Origin: Phocoena phocoena
Lineage: Eukaryota; Chordata; Mammalia; Artiodactyla; Phocoenidae
NCBI RefSeq assembly: GCF_963924675.1
Contig: NC_089220.1
Span: 156,487,270-156,551,269 of the forward strand
DNA: 64,000 bases
Direction: 5' to 3'
Position numbers and translations under genes: made by a program. Of the stretch, positions 47,079-59,781 are shown piece by piece (the stretch's first letter is position 1; each line of letters opens with the position of its first letter). Below the pieces are notes generated by a model. That model was not told the origin of the DNA, did not search any database, and saw only the letters and a program-made list of their open reading frames with translations.

Positions 47079-47096
47079 AAAGATATTATAATTTGG

Positions 47097-50000
47097 GCAA
47101 TGAGTCCCCTACCAAAGCTGGAGGGAGATAAGAGAACTTTATTTCCTAACCTGATTTTCAGCTATTTTTTGATGGATTGACACTTGGTGAACATATCCAT
47201 TTAAGGAAAAAATAGGCAGGCATCACAAAAGTATCCATGAGGGCAATAAGGAGCTGGTCTTCTGTTTTCAACAGCTTGTCACAAATGTGCCACAAAATAG
47301 ATAACCCATAGGCAGATAATTCACAGATAAGTTTTCCTTTCTTTTTGTGACGAATATTGTTTGGGGGATTTGGAGTTGTCTCTAAACCACCAGACTGTAC
47401 ACATCAAAGAGGTTCACAAAGAAGGCATGTACATTTATATTTGAAAATAGTTTGGATCTCATTTGTATCTCTGCCAAGTAGTCATCACGCTGCTCTTAGA
47501 CCAGTGGTTTCATCAAATCACACTGTAACCATGAATCTTCAATTTCATTTTCTATTATTTCTAACCAAAAGGAGCATGAGATAAATGTGTGCGTATTGAA
47601 ACACCTGGTAGATCTTTAATAGTGCACTGCTCGTTGGATGGAGAGTTGGAGATTGTCTTGTAGGGGGACTTAAATCTGCTTTAAAGCAACGTTAAATGTA
47701 CTGGGAAGGCCCAAAATAGTTCCATGCATCTTCTAAATGAAAAAAATAGCCAAGAGGACAATGAACGGGAGGTAGAATTATTTTCCATATATTTTGCAAA
47801 TCTAGGTAATGCAGTCTTCATTCAAGCCACAAAATGACTGAACAGCTAAAGGAGTAAGACTCAGATGAAGGTGCAAATGGCTTTTCCCTTGGGGCCACTG
47901 TCATCTGTCTCTTGGGATGCATTTCAATCTAAACTCTTCGTATTTTGGGAGAAAGGGGAGGAAAGAAGGTCAATTATCACAAAAGCAGACCTCATCGCTA
48001 ATCTTATTACCAGGAATGAACCACTAACTTCAAAAAAAACTTGGAATATGTTACTGTAAAAAAAAAAAAAAAATCCATTCTCTGAATAAAATAAGCGTAA
48101 ACGGCTTTTTTCTAATAGTCTGCTAATAAATCTCTAAGTCTTTAGTGTTACTACAGAAAGTGGTCAGATCTCTTATTGCCTAAAGATACACAAAGTAAGA
48201 AAGCCATGTCTGGGGTATTTTCATGCCACTTCCCCCAAAAAAACATCGTGAAAAAAACTTTAACTTATACAATTAATTTTTTTCATGATATAAATGATAA
48301 AGTTTGGAATGCTTCAGAGAGGGATAAAATTAGAATGTTGTTTAGAAGATTCACAAATACTAGCTAACTCTCATATGGTAAAACAAATTAGCTTAAGTTT
48401 CTATAGATTTAGTACTTTTGCTAGGAAATGATGAGTCAAATGTTCTGGTCAAAAAGAAGTTTAATGGTTATGAAGCCTCGACCAAAAGGATAAAAACTGC
48501 TGAAATTATTAGATTCAGTGGATTTACCTCCTATAGACAGAGTAAAATGACCTTTAAGAATTTTATAATAGTAATAATTCAGTGAATCATTATAGAAGTT
48601 ATGGTGAGTAAACTGAGGAGCAAACATAAGACTTATTGAATTTATTCAACTGTTCTTTCTACAAAGAGCTACTCTAGTAACTTTGGCTAGAATTACTTGT
48701 TATAGTGAGCGTCCGATCAGCAGCACAGAAGTCTTGATCAGATAATAGAAAAAAAGGTCAATTAAGTACATCTAACTTCATTATTAATACAAATGTTTTG
48801 TTCAACTTAATAACTACTGAAGAGGATACCTTTACCCTTGTATTAAAAAAAGAAAATACCCTTGGTGTCTATCCTTTGAATATGTATATTTTATATCACC
48901 ATTCCATTACTATCTTCCTAAAAATATTGTCGCAAATAAAAACACATAATTCCAACTATAGAACAAAGTTTTGGATTTTCCGTATGATCAAGAAAACAGC
49001 TGTCTTAACAGCTGAATCACCCCTAATATGATTACTCTTTTGGCTGGCTTATTGATCAAATCTGAGTGCATGGTTGACCCTGTGGTTTACCACATCATCA
49101 AACACGAAATCAGCTTAAAGCATTGACTGGACCACACCCCGGCCAATTTGAGCGCATTGTACAAGCATGTTTACTCTGAGAAGTGTCCAGGAAATGGAGG
49201 TCATGTGTGTTCGCACAAATGTTCTGTAAAACTCTGTGCAAGAACACAGGGTCACATCAGCCACAGGAGAAACAACAAAGCCGTACAGCAAGTGGAAGAT
49301 AAGCTTTGGGAAGGTTTCCTTCAATCAGTCTAAAGGGCTTAGTGCAGAAAGCAAATACAATGAATTATTTGGAAGTGAACTCAGGAATTGCCTGTAATCG
49401 AGAACCAAAAGGCATTTACATCATATGCTTGAAATGCATGATCTATGCTGAGTGTTCTGCCAACGTTTTCAGGGCTATAAGTCATTTTATAAATGCTGCA
49501 TGTGACTCAGAACTGGAAAGCGCGGGTGTTTTGTTGTGCTCATGGCTCCTTCCCCGTTCCCCTCCCATCTCTTTCTGTCCCAACCCTTCTCTTCCCTTTA
49601 AAGGAAGTAGACATGGCCTTGGTTTTCACAAGCAAACAAAGGGGCTACTAGGATTCACTGCCTGCGTTCGGTCCTGCAAGTTAAGACACATTTAATGGAC
49701 TCTCGGCTGTACTGAGATATCTGTGTTTCAGTCAGAAAAATATGACTAGGGAGGCTTGGCCGGTTTCACTAGTCTAGGAGACCTTGGGAGGATTCAGACT
49801 GTGATGGAAAATCCACTGGACAGAGAATAAAAGACCTGAGTTTAAGTCCCCGTCCTGAAACTAAAGGCAACTGCATTAAGTTTTTGAGCATGAATACCCT
49901 TTGTAAATCAACACAGTGAAACTGACATGTGGTTAGTTGAGAATGAGCTTTGAATTGGACTGATTTACTAATGATAAATGGAGTAGAAGCAAACACCACG

Positions 50001-51900
50001 ACCACTTTTCAGCCATGTGCATGAACTTCCACAAGATGCAATATCTGTGGCCATGAAACAGTAACCAGCATCGTATGGGGTTCCAGTCAACAAGCTGGGT
50101 TCCTTGTAACGTGTTCTAACCAAATTGTAAAATAAATTCTTGAGAATCTTGTACAATAAATTCCATGGGTCCCTTTTGAGCCTTTTATCATTTATTTGAT
50201 AAAATGAGGTTGGGCCAACAACAACAAAGACTGGAAAAGTCTGGTTCTTCATTTACCTACAGATGCGTGCCTTTGTGGAAGGATGTTCAGACTGGAAGAT
50301 AACCGATTAGGGGTTTAGACTAGGTCTGTTAAGGATCAACTGTGTAAACTAGGGAAAGGGCTATCTCCACTTGATTTTGAAGTTCTTTCTAGACCTGAAA
50401 TTCCATAGTTATTTTCATCAAAGGAGAAACCAAGGAAAAATATTACTGAGAACGTCTTTAAACACCACTATGGTATTACATGCTCCCCATAAATATTCAG
50501 AAGCGATTTAATGCTGGAAGATGTTCCTTGACCAAGAGCAATTTTATTTCCTTACTCAGTTTATAACCCTAGTAATACTCCTAACACTGAAATGTGCAGT
50601 GAAGATCACACATCAACCCACTGCTTGAGATGAGTAATGTATGTGCTCTTGGGTGTACCTCATCATGCGTTTTTGTTCAGGTGTTTCATTTTTCACAGTG
50701 TTACATTTTATTTATGTAAAGAGAATGTTAAAAACAGGAAATGGCAGCAAAATGAGCTACCTGACAGCCTAAAAAAATGCCTGCCACAGGAATTGTGACT
50801 TCCATTTGTAACTTGTAGGTTCAAACTACAAGTATTGAAATTACAGGTTTATTCTTTGATAGATCTCAAAGCCAAGCATGGGAAGAAGCCCCGTTCTGAA
50901 AGGCAGCAGGTGTTTTTCATTCATCCTGGTTTGGAGCCCCCAAAACACAAAGGTGTGGAAAGGAAACCATTGTAAAGAAAGGCAGGGGGGATGCCTTAGT
51001 GACTGTTTCTCTGTTAATTTTAGAACAAGACCATCAGGTAAATTTTCTTCCTCATGTCTGCAAGACATTAGGGCAGAAGTATAAAAGGTAGGATACTTTA
51101 AACGTAGTGAGTGACTCATTTTCAATCAGGTTCAACTACTTGCCCAAGATCATTGAAAATGAGAGTGCAGGCATTTTAAAGTGACATAAGATTCCGTTTT
51201 CTTGGATACCAACAAGGGAAAGTTCTAGATGTCAGTCAGATAAGGAAAAGGATTTCTTATAACTCTGGTTACATCCTGGAAATCCGGGGAATTCCACACA
51301 AGATATTTAGTTGGGGGATTTCCAAGTTAAAGTAGCTGTTTGATTTAGATGAAAGAGAGCATTTTTTGAACACCAGATGTGTTTACCCTAAGACAACCAG
51401 ATTAATACTGGCCTGGGAACCTAAAATCATTCATCCTTAGTGACTGTCCATTACTTTAGCCAAAATAACATCCTGGACCCAGTGTCTCCCACAGGATACT
51501 TCATAGCCCCAAAGACAAAATTAGACACTGTGGATGCCTCTGTTATTTCATCTCCAAGCTGGAGGGGTTGAATGGATCTGGAAGCCAGACTACTTCATCA
51601 TCTTTAATGGGTGTCTGTGAAGGAAAGATTTAAATCTCTATCCAGGTTGAATTGGAGGCAAGAGAAAAAGATCTGGGTGAAAGGAGAGAAAATGAGGCCC
51701 AGTCTCACAGACAAAACTAACTTATGTCCTACAGTGTTTTTCCAGCTCTTCCAAACTCTCCCTAGCCCAACCACTTGCCTAGTGGGTAGGTCAAGACTCA
51801 CACCTAAACCAAAGAGATAGTATGAGTTAAGGAGTCTTGGGAGAGCCTTGATTCTCTTCCAAATATCTTCCCCTATTTTCTGAAATTCCTCAGAATCTAG
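47097..51900. other. 4.8 kb repeat-poor DNA
   Basis: Apart from a possible MIR remnant at 51100-51170 ('CAACTACTTGCCCAAGATC'), I recognise no interspersed repeat. A poly-A run stands at 48058-48073. The longest frame (49306-49695, 129 residues) has a pyrimidine-rich segment with 'LPRSPPISFCPNPSLPFKG' but no domain, and several frames overlap on the other strand. No exon supported. Absence of SINEs for nearly 5 kb contrasts with the rest of the window. Confidence 0.5.
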
Positions 51901-52083
51901 CAGTGATTCCTAACTAGAACTGTGTATGTATAAGTGCCTATCAGAAACACCTCAGTGTCTTTTTAAAAACATAGGTACAGGTACCCAGGGGCCCTCCTGA
52001 ATCAACAAGCTCAGTATTAGAAATTTCAAATGCTCTGGGGATGAGGGATGGCTATGATTTATGGCCAATATTGAGAACACTAT
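51901..52083 (+). mobile_element. MER20/MER5-like hAT transposon
   Basis: Starts 'CAGTGATTCCTAACTAG', contains 'TATCAGAAACACCTCAG', 'CCCAGGGGCCCTCCTGAATC' and 'CAAATGCTCTGGGGATGAG', and ends near 'ATTGAGAACACTATCTG', the diverged complement of the start. Non-autonomous relic. Confidence 0.55.
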
Positions 52084-52234
52084 CTGAAATGAACCAGGAT
52101 TGAAAGGCATCCTTCTTGCAAATGTGATCTCCCCTGAGAGAACCATTGATCTTTCTCACCTTCATTGAACCATTTCAATCACGTTCCCCTATAATTTTAG
52201 AATTGACGCAGACTGAGTGTTCATCACTGTGCCC

Positions 52235-52350
52235 TGCCTATATCCCTGGCGAAAGAATGAAGTCCAGAGAGGGAAAATATGTGTTAACCAAAGTCACACA
52301 GTTTATGTGGCAACAGCTAAAGCCAGAATCCAGGTATTTAGTTCTGATTC
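52235..52350 (+). mobile_element. MIR 3' half
   Basis: 'GAAGTCCAGAGAGGGAAAATATG', 'CAAAGTCACACAGTTTATG' and 'AAAGCCAGAATCCAGGTATTTAG' match the MIR second half. Confidence 0.65.
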
Positions 52351-53796
52351 AGTAAACATTCTGCTTTGCCACCAGCAGTACCATCATCATCAGTGTGTTT
52401 CTGTAGCATCTATCATATGCATTATGAAATACAGTCCCTCTCCAATAAGTTCTGGTGAGGCTGGACTGAGAAAATGGTGCCAATTCCCAGAACTGTGTTT
52501 GGGACATAGAAAATGATTCATAAACGTTTCCTTTATCAAAGACCACCGTTTGCCACCTGTGTACAGAGGCCCTCTCCAGGAGCATCACAGCAGAAGGCTC
52601 TGAAGAGCTGATGAGAAGTCTGTGGTTCGAAGCCAAGAGGGCAGCCAAGAGGGGTGGGGACACAGAAGAAGAAGACGTGCAGCAGTGGGGAAGTCTAGGC
52701 AAACTCTGCCAGGGCCAGCTCTATCCCTACTGACAGAATCAGTAGATTCTTCTTACAAAAGGACAGATAGTTGGCTCCCAAAGTCTCTTTAAAGAACAGA
52801 TGGGAAGTGGGAGTCGAGAACTCTATTCTAGGATGGCAGTAATCACTGTAGATGCTATGGTTTTAGCCAAATCACCCAACTGGCTTGTGACTCAGTTCTC
52901 TCCATCTGCTAATGTGCTAAAATAATGGGCCACACCATCTTCTGCACCTACTTGCCTCACAGATACGCTTTGAGGAGCAACATTACAAAGTCAGAGATTT
53001 CAGATTAATTCATAACAACTCAAGGTACAAGGAACCCAACTGATTGCTACTGTTAAGGGGAATTCATTTTAACCTTTGTATTCATTGAGTTTCTGAGGTC
53101 CTTTCTAAATGTAAATATTGCTTTCAAAAGTACGATTGATCTGGGACCAATTCCTGTGGATCAGTACATTTTGTTGTGCATCATATCAATTAAGATAACT
53201 ATTTCAGGCTGAAATACCCTTTGATATTTCGATCAAAACCAAAAGGCAGAAACCTTGCTTTTCTTCGGGCAGTTAGATAAGATCTATCAAAATGAATATG
53301 CTATGCGCTTGACTGAGTATGCCACAACACCCGGCATTACTAATCAGGGCTGTATCTTTAAGATATTCATGGTTTAAAAAAATGAAAATATTCTTCCCAA
53401 ACAAGCAAAGATACATCTTCACATTTCCTCTCCCTCAGTGCTTCCTTAAAGTGGTGCCAAACAAAATTTCTCATTCTAAATTTCAGAACATGTGTGAATA
53501 TGATTTTATTATGTGAGTGGCTGGTAATTTTTTTTTCAGAGTTGACATTTTTTGACAGTTCATTTCAAATGATTATTGCTCCAAGTTGTTTTCACTAATG
53601 TGAAATAACTTTAAAATCTTAAATTTATCTTTAGACCGACTTACACATTCTTTGAGATGGAAGTTAAAAGTTTGAAGAAAGGAATTTTTCTTTGATTCAA
53701 CTCCACTTAACTTTTAAGAAACTGCTCTTTCCTGGCAATAAAGACTTTTGTCTATATGATGCCAAAAGAGCCAACAATGGATTCAGAAAGGTCCAT
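52351..53796. other. Unannotated stretch
   Basis: No named repeat and no supported exon in 1.4 kb. Composition is AT-rich from 53050 onward. Confidence 0.4.
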
Positions 53797-53812
53797 AAAA
53801 AATAGTCAAAGT

Positions 53813-54020
53813 TGGGCTTCCCTGGTGGCGCAGTGGTTGAGAGTCCGCCTGCCGATGCAGGGGACACCTGTTCGTGCCCCAGTCCGGGAAGATCACACAT
53901 GCCGCGGAGCGGCTGGGCCCGTGAGCCATAGCCGCTGAGCCTGCGCGTCCGGAGCCTGTGCTCCGCAACGGGAGAGGCCACAACAGTGAGAGGCCCACGT
54001 ACCGTAAAAACAACAAACAA
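53813..54020 (+). mobile_element. CHR-2 SINE, short form
   Basis: Head 'GGGCTTCCCTGGTGGCGCAG', with 'ACACCTGTTCGTGCCCC' as the B-box region (CTGTTCG instead of GGGTTCG, which may weaken pol III binding). Tail 'AAAAACAACAAACAAA' and the TSD AAAAAATAGTCAAAGT at 53797-53812 and 54021-54036, perfect over 16 bases. The copy at 59839 shares the CTGTTCG change, so both may descend from one source variant. Confidence 0.95.
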
Positions 54021-54253
54021 AAAAAATAGTCAAAGTCATGATTTAGTAGGTACAAAGAGAACAAGTTAACTGGCTTACTTTTAGACTGGTTATAGTGCTT
54101 GAGAGAAATAAATTGTAGAATTCTGGGTTGAGAAAAGAGAGATGAAATTGACAACAAAGCCAACATAGAGATTTTTGCAAGTCACTCTTGGTCCAAATAA
54201 GGCAAGCTGGAAGTAAAATGACCACCCAGCACCTTAGGACTGTATTACTTTCT

Positions 54254-54405
54254 TTTTTTTTTTTTTAATTTTAATTTTTTTTTTTTTTTTTTTTTTTTTT
54301 TCTGCACTCGTGGCTTGAGAGATATTAGTTCCCCAACCAAGGATCGAACCTAGGCCCAGCTGTGAAAGTGCAGAGTCCTAACCACTGGACCACCAGGGAA
54401 TTTCC
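54254..54405 (-). mobile_element. CHR-1-type SINE, minus strand
   Basis: Long T-rich tail complement (54254-54301), then 'GATATTAGTTCCCCAACCAAG', 'GATCGAACCTAGGCCC' (B-box complement), 'GAGTCCTAACCACTGGACC' and 'CACCAGGGAATTTCC' (head complement). This is a shorter tRNA-derived SINE distinct from CHR-2. The TSD AGGACTGTATTACTTTCT (54236-54253) recurs as AGGACTGCATTACTTTCT (54406-54423), one mismatch in 18. Confidence 0.9.
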
Positions 54406-54423
54406 AGGACTGCATTACTTTCT

Positions 54424-55140
54424 ATCTATCAGGAATGGGAGAGTGGCAGTGAGGGTGATGGGTTTGGAAGAGGCACTCTGAATGCTCCGCCATGTTCGAC
54501 TATGATCCAACTATAATGGGAGTTAGAAGGGAGAGTTTGGAAATACCCTCTAGTGGGTCTGAGTCCAGGTGTGTTTCTCTGTACCCCCCAAGTTATGGTG
54601 TGCAACAGGAGGGCACTGCACTGGCCTCGTGTTGACATGGTCAGAGCCAAGAAGTGCCCCCTACCCTACTGCATGATTTCCAATGCAGCAGGAGTCATTC
54701 TAGGGGCTGATCCTATAGTTGGCGATGGAGGTCCTTTGAGAGTCCCGAGCACATTGACTTATCCTAACTTCCTGCACTGAGGGACTTTAAGGAAACGCTG
54801 TGTCATCTCATTTGACATTTCCTATTTGAACTGCGAGGATGCCACCTCCAATAAACTTACCTTGGCAAAACGCTTGAAAAACATGTACCATGATTGCATT
54901 AGTAATGCCTTCTAGAATCCATAAGTCACAGACACCTGAAATGATGACACAGATGTCATAAACGAAATTTGTAACAAAATGTCACTGAGATCACCTCAAA
55001 TGACTGCCCCTAAAAATCCAACATGATTGTAAGGCCCTTTGCCTGAAAGAAGGATACTGAAAATCAGCATCATCTCTGTCCACATCTAATTTGATTTCCT
55101 GGCTTGGTTAGAGATTAATGACAATAGGGCCGGAGACACA
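54424..55140. other. Unannotated stretch
   Basis: No repeat or exon assigned; GC content is ordinary. Two frames (54429-54650 minus, 54553-54780 plus) overlap and lack any domain. Confidence 0.4.
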
Positions 55141-55169
55141 TGAGGCCCTTAAATTATATAGAAACACTC

Positions 55170-55340
55170 AAGCACGCACACACATACACCTCTTTCCATA
55201 TATGTGTGTATGTATATATATGTGTGTATATGTATATGCGTATATATTATAATATATACATATATATAGTATAATAATATACATATTAATATAATATCAA
55301 TATAACATATGCATATATACATATATAATATAATAGCATA
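55170..55340. repeat. TA/TG-rich low-complexity repeat
   Basis: Starts as CA/TACA repeats (55170-55190), then alternates TATGTG and TATATA units (55200-55250) and decays into ATATAATATA. Several self-complementary stretches (TATATA, ACATATATGT) would allow hairpins or cruciforms. Confidence 0.9.
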
Positions 55341-55654
55341 TCTTTATATTTCTATTTTATGATTAGCTGACTATTTTGTAAAGGCAAGCTATTTGTCAGA
55401 AGGCAGACCAGGCACCAATTTAGTGCAACCCATCATAACTGGAGGGAGGGAACAAGTAGGGGCTCTGTATTCATCTGTAGCATCATCTAAACATGACTCC
55501 AAGGAGATCTGTTATTTCAGTCTAGAGGGAAGTTAATTTGAGGAAAAAAGAATCACCCTATTTACTTGTTATGATATTGTGTAGCAGGAACAATCTGTTG
55601 GAAAAATGAAACTTTCCCTTCAAGCCTAGTTATTGCCATATTAGGTAAACCCAC

Positions 55655-55978
55655 CCATAAAAATGTGGCAGTGGCTTTTACCCAAAGCACCATCAGTGGT
55701 GTTTCCACAAAAGAAATATCTGCAAAAACGACCCATTATACATACTGTATTATTCCAATGATATGACATTCTAAAAAAGGCAAAACTGGGCTTCTCTGGT
55801 GGGGCAGTGGTTGAGAGTCCGCCTGCCGATGCAGGGGACACGGGTTCGTGCCCCAGTCCGGGAAGATCCCACATGTCACAGAGCGGCTGGGCCCGTGAGC
55901 CATAGCCGCTGAGCCTGCGCGTCCGGAGCCTGTGCTCCGCAACGGGAGAGGGCCACAACAGTGAGAGGCCCGCGTACC

Positions 55979-56013
<35 letters not shown>

Positions 56014-56383
56014 AAACTGTGGAGACAGTAAAAAAAAAAACATCAGGGGTTAAGGGGAAGGGACTGATGAATAGGTGGAACACAGAGGATTTTTAGGGCA
56101 GTGAAGCTACTCTCTATGATACTATAATGATGGATACATGTCATTATGCGTTTGTCCGAACCCATAGAATGTACACCACCAAGAGTGAACTCTCATATAA
56201 ATTATGGACTCTGGGTGATTATGATATGTCAACATAGGTTCAGTAATTGTAACAAACGTACCACTCTGGTGGGGGAAGCTGTCTGGAGGGGTGGGGGACA
56301 GGGGGTAAATGGGAAACCTCTGTACCTTCTGCTCAATTTTGCTGTAAACCTAAAACTGCTCTAAAAATATAGTCTTTTTTTAA
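55655..56383 (+). mobile_element. L1MA/L1MB-type 3' UTR fragment, split by a SINE
   Basis: 'ACATACTGTATTATTCCAATG', 'ATATGACATTCTAAAAAAGG' before the SINE, then 'GTGGAGACAGTAAAAAA', 'ATGGATACATGTCATTATGC', 'GTACCACTCTGGTGGGGGAAG', 'CTCAATTTTGCTGTAAACC' and 'TAAAACTGCTCTAAAAATA' reproduce an old L1MA/L1MB 3' end. The A-run at 56398-56421 after it may be the decayed tail. Confidence 0.85.
55789..56003 (+). mobile_element. CHR-2 SINE, short form, nested in L1
   Basis: Head 'GGCTTCTCTGGTGGGGCAG' (two changes from the usual head), B box 'GGGTTCGTGCC', A-tail of about 28. The TSD AAAAAAGGCAAAACTG lies at 55773-55788 and 56004-56019. Its target is inside the L1 3' UTR described above. Confidence 0.95.
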
Positions 56384-59300
56384 GGCCCCATTGGCCAAAA
56401 AAAAAAAAAAAAAAAAAAAAAGCCCCAGTTTGCTTTATGGGTAAATCAAATCCAACCATACCTTTCACTTCTTGTACATTCCCCAGAAAACAGTGAAATG
56501 GTAAACTTCTCTATAGATTGCGTGCAGAGAAGAAAGCACAAAGTAATAGGGAAAAAACACACTCATAAATAAATGTGAGTTCTAATCTCAGATCTGTCAC
56601 TAATTAGCTGTGTGACCTTAAGCATCCTATCTCCAAACAATTATTAAGAATTTTATGTACCAAGAACTCTGTTAGATGATAGGACATACAAGCCAGAGAG
56701 AGGAAAGGGCAAATAAATCATTCTGATTAACAGAGACAAATCTCTGATAGAAGCAAGTGACTTATTCTTCCTGGATGGAGGGGACAACGTGTGGAAAGAT
56801 ATAGAAGTTCTGCAACAGAAGATACTAGCAGGGGGATAGAAGGAGGTTGAGTTATGATGAGCCAACATCTCAATTCCTCAGACCTCAATTACAACATCTT
56901 TAAAGTAATTGATTTGTACCGGATGCCCTTCTTCCATGAACCCTATGATACCCTTGGTTGCTCTCATCTGGGGCCACTACATCTGACCAGTTTCCATGTA
57001 CTTTCAGAGCCAGATTCTTGTATTGGGTCCTCTTGACTTAGCACTTCATCCTGATGAAAAGCCTTGTTTTCTGCAAATAGAAAGGTCTTGCTGATGTCTG
57101 AGTTTCAAGGACAGAGTCCTAGCTGGACATTTCAGTCAGATGAGTGCAATTGTTTTAATTATCTCATTAACATGAAGTGACACATTTAGGGGAAAATAAC
57201 ATTAAAATGAGGAGAAGTAAAGCAGTGTAATGAAACCTATGGCAGATAGCCATTCAAGGCATCAACATCAGAAATCAAACTTTCTTAGCTGTTAAACTCT
57301 TAGCTCTGTAACTTTTAAAAGCAGATATTGGGGGGGGGTATTTTCTTTCCCACAAATCATGAAACAAATGTCAAGTGGAATTACAAATGGTGCCCCCTCT
57401 CTCAGTACTGGAAGTAAGGGTGGGCTGCGTGGGGGTGAAGAATATTACTGTTCCTTGACAACATTATGCTCAGAAAATATCAAAAAGCAAAGAGTTTAAA
57501 GTGGGTATTTACACATAATATCCGTGCATATTTACATTTAATATCATATTGGATTTAATTTTATTACTTTCTGGAAGGCAATTGGGAGAAAAATAAGCAC
57601 AGTGGAATGCTATCTCTTTGGCATGCAGGATCAATGTGATAATCACGACTGATATAAACTCATAAGAAAATGCTTGACATTTCATCGGAGCTTCTTAATT
57701 TAGTATTTACAATGTCTGTGTGAAATGATATAGTAGTTTATTGTTTAATTATGGAGATGGCAGAATGTAGCAGATTCCTGACTTTCCCCCCTTAATTGCT
57801 ATTAGCCTGCTTTCAAACTGTTGAATGTGGTATATAAGTTGGTCTACTGTTAGGTTTTCTATTGCCTGGATTTCATATAATTTCTAATCCTCCCTGAAAA
57901 TGCTTTAAAAAAAAACCTTTTCCTCTCCATTATGAGGACTTTTATTATGAGCAATAATGTAACACAGGGGTATGATTATGGTGAGATAATCACAATGCAA
58001 AATAGAAATGATCCTTTGGAGTACAATAACCTGCCCAAAATGATTACTCATCTTGCTGCTGTCCCTTAGATTTATTGCTCCTTCCTGTAAGGTGATCAGC
58101 TCTTTTGGAAATGAGGGCTGGATTTTTTTTTTTTTTATTACACTCGATGTGCATAATTTTTAAATGTCATTATTTCCACCAGCAAATGTGTAATAAAGGG
58201 TAAGTCAGAATGAGGGAATAAACAAATGTCTTGGCCCTCTCCCCAGCTAATATAGAACTCATGAGCATGAGCCATAACCCAGAGTAATATTTGTAGAAAG
58301 GAGACTGAGTTTGTTTCTAGAGTAATTTGGATTTGAGGATGTGAGTTAACTGATCTCTAGGGTTGATGAGGTTGACCAGATGTCTCCTTTCTCCTCCATT
58401 GTCCCTTAGGCAATTTTAACAATTCTTATTATGCCTTTGGATTTAACACCAGTTAGACGTCTGTTAGCATTCCTGCTCTGCTGTAGAACGACCACCCCCC
58501 AACACACCATTTTCCTCTAAATAAGCTGTTTCCCCATTCTTGGGACACAGGACCCCACAGTGAAGCCAGTGTGAAATATGTCTGTCCCCCAGCAGCAACT
58601 TCCATAAGGCCATCTCCCCAGAAGTTGTTTTTCTGATTTTAAAGGCAGATTTATCTTATGGGAAATTGCTCCATTTAAACAAAAGGAAACAAAAGTTATA
58701 AAATCCCACTCTCTCCAGAACTGATAGTGAGTGATTAACATTCCCCACAACTTCACAGAGGCTGCCACAAGGGACTCACTCAGCAAGGGAGAATTGATTG
58801 AGTCACTTATTCAAGAATAAAAATGAACAGGGTGCCAGGCCTGTTGACAGGGAGAGATATGAATCCAGCCTTATCTTCATGTGCCAGTTGCTATCACACT
58901 GTTAAGATAAAGCAGGTGACCCAGGTTTATAAGCCACTGACTGGAAGTTGGATAGTGAATTCAGGATTTTTTCACTCTGCAAGTGTTGGCCAGAGCCCAG
59001 ACAAAGGTGAATTGGTAAATGAAAAATCCACTCTCTAGGAAACAGACATAAGTCACAAATCACAGCACTTACATAGCCAGACAGATCTTTTACTATAAAG
59101 TAGTGGGTAGCCATCAAGTGATGGGAACAGATGAAGAGGGAAGCTCTGAGAGCTTGATGGTATCTACAGGCTCAATTAGATAAGGGTCCAACTTGATCAT
59201 CCTGGCTCAACCCCTGGGAGCCATCTTCCCATCAATAAATGAGGTCTACTAAGTTCTAGTCCCTGTTATATGAGTGTGGCCTATTCACTATTCTCTGTTG

Positions 59301-59779
59301 TAAATTTTAAAACCAACAAAGTAGAGATATAAAAGTATTTAATGCAATTACTGGAGACATAAGATATGGATCAAAGTACCGTTGATCTCATTAACCATCG
59401 ATTCCATATTTGCCAGTTGGCCTGATCACTAAAATGTACTTGTAACCCCAAAATCAATGCAGCACTTTTGCAATCATTTGTGGACATGTATAGAGCAGCA
59501 AAAAAACTTGAGTCATCAGATGCATGTGTTCCCAGCTGAGGTTGAACAAGTGCCATGCCATAAACAAGTGTCCTCCTCCCAGTCTGTTTTGTGCCACATT
59601 TTTATGCTTTTCATTTAAAATGTGTCTAAAATGGCCTTCAAGCATAGTGCTGAAGTGCTATCTAGGGTTCCTAAGGGCAAGAAGGCTGTAATATGTCTAT
59701 GCATGTGTTAGATAAACATCATTTAAGAATGAGTTATGGTGTTCTTGGCCATGAGTGCGATGTTAATGAATGAACGGTA
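56384..59779. other. 3.4 kb almost free of repeats; contains a candidate conserved block
   Basis: A MIR complement remnant stands at 56575-56640 ('CACTAATTAGCTGTGTGACC'). Otherwise nothing is assigned. 57500-58120 is strikingly AT-rich, free of repeats and full of homeodomain-type motifs (TTAATTG, TTTAATTA, TAATTTT, CAATAATG). No exon supported. Confidence 0.45.
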
Positions 59780-59781
59780 TA

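Noticed and set aside
49306..49695. A 129-residue open frame in repeat-poor DNA
   Set aside because: No domain, no Kozak-like context I would trust, overlapping frames on the other strand, and no splice-signal pattern.
53813..54405. Inverted SINE pair able to form a long hairpin
   Set aside because: The two SINEs (CHR-2 plus strand and CHR-1 minus strand) belong to different families and share too little sequence to pair over a useful length.
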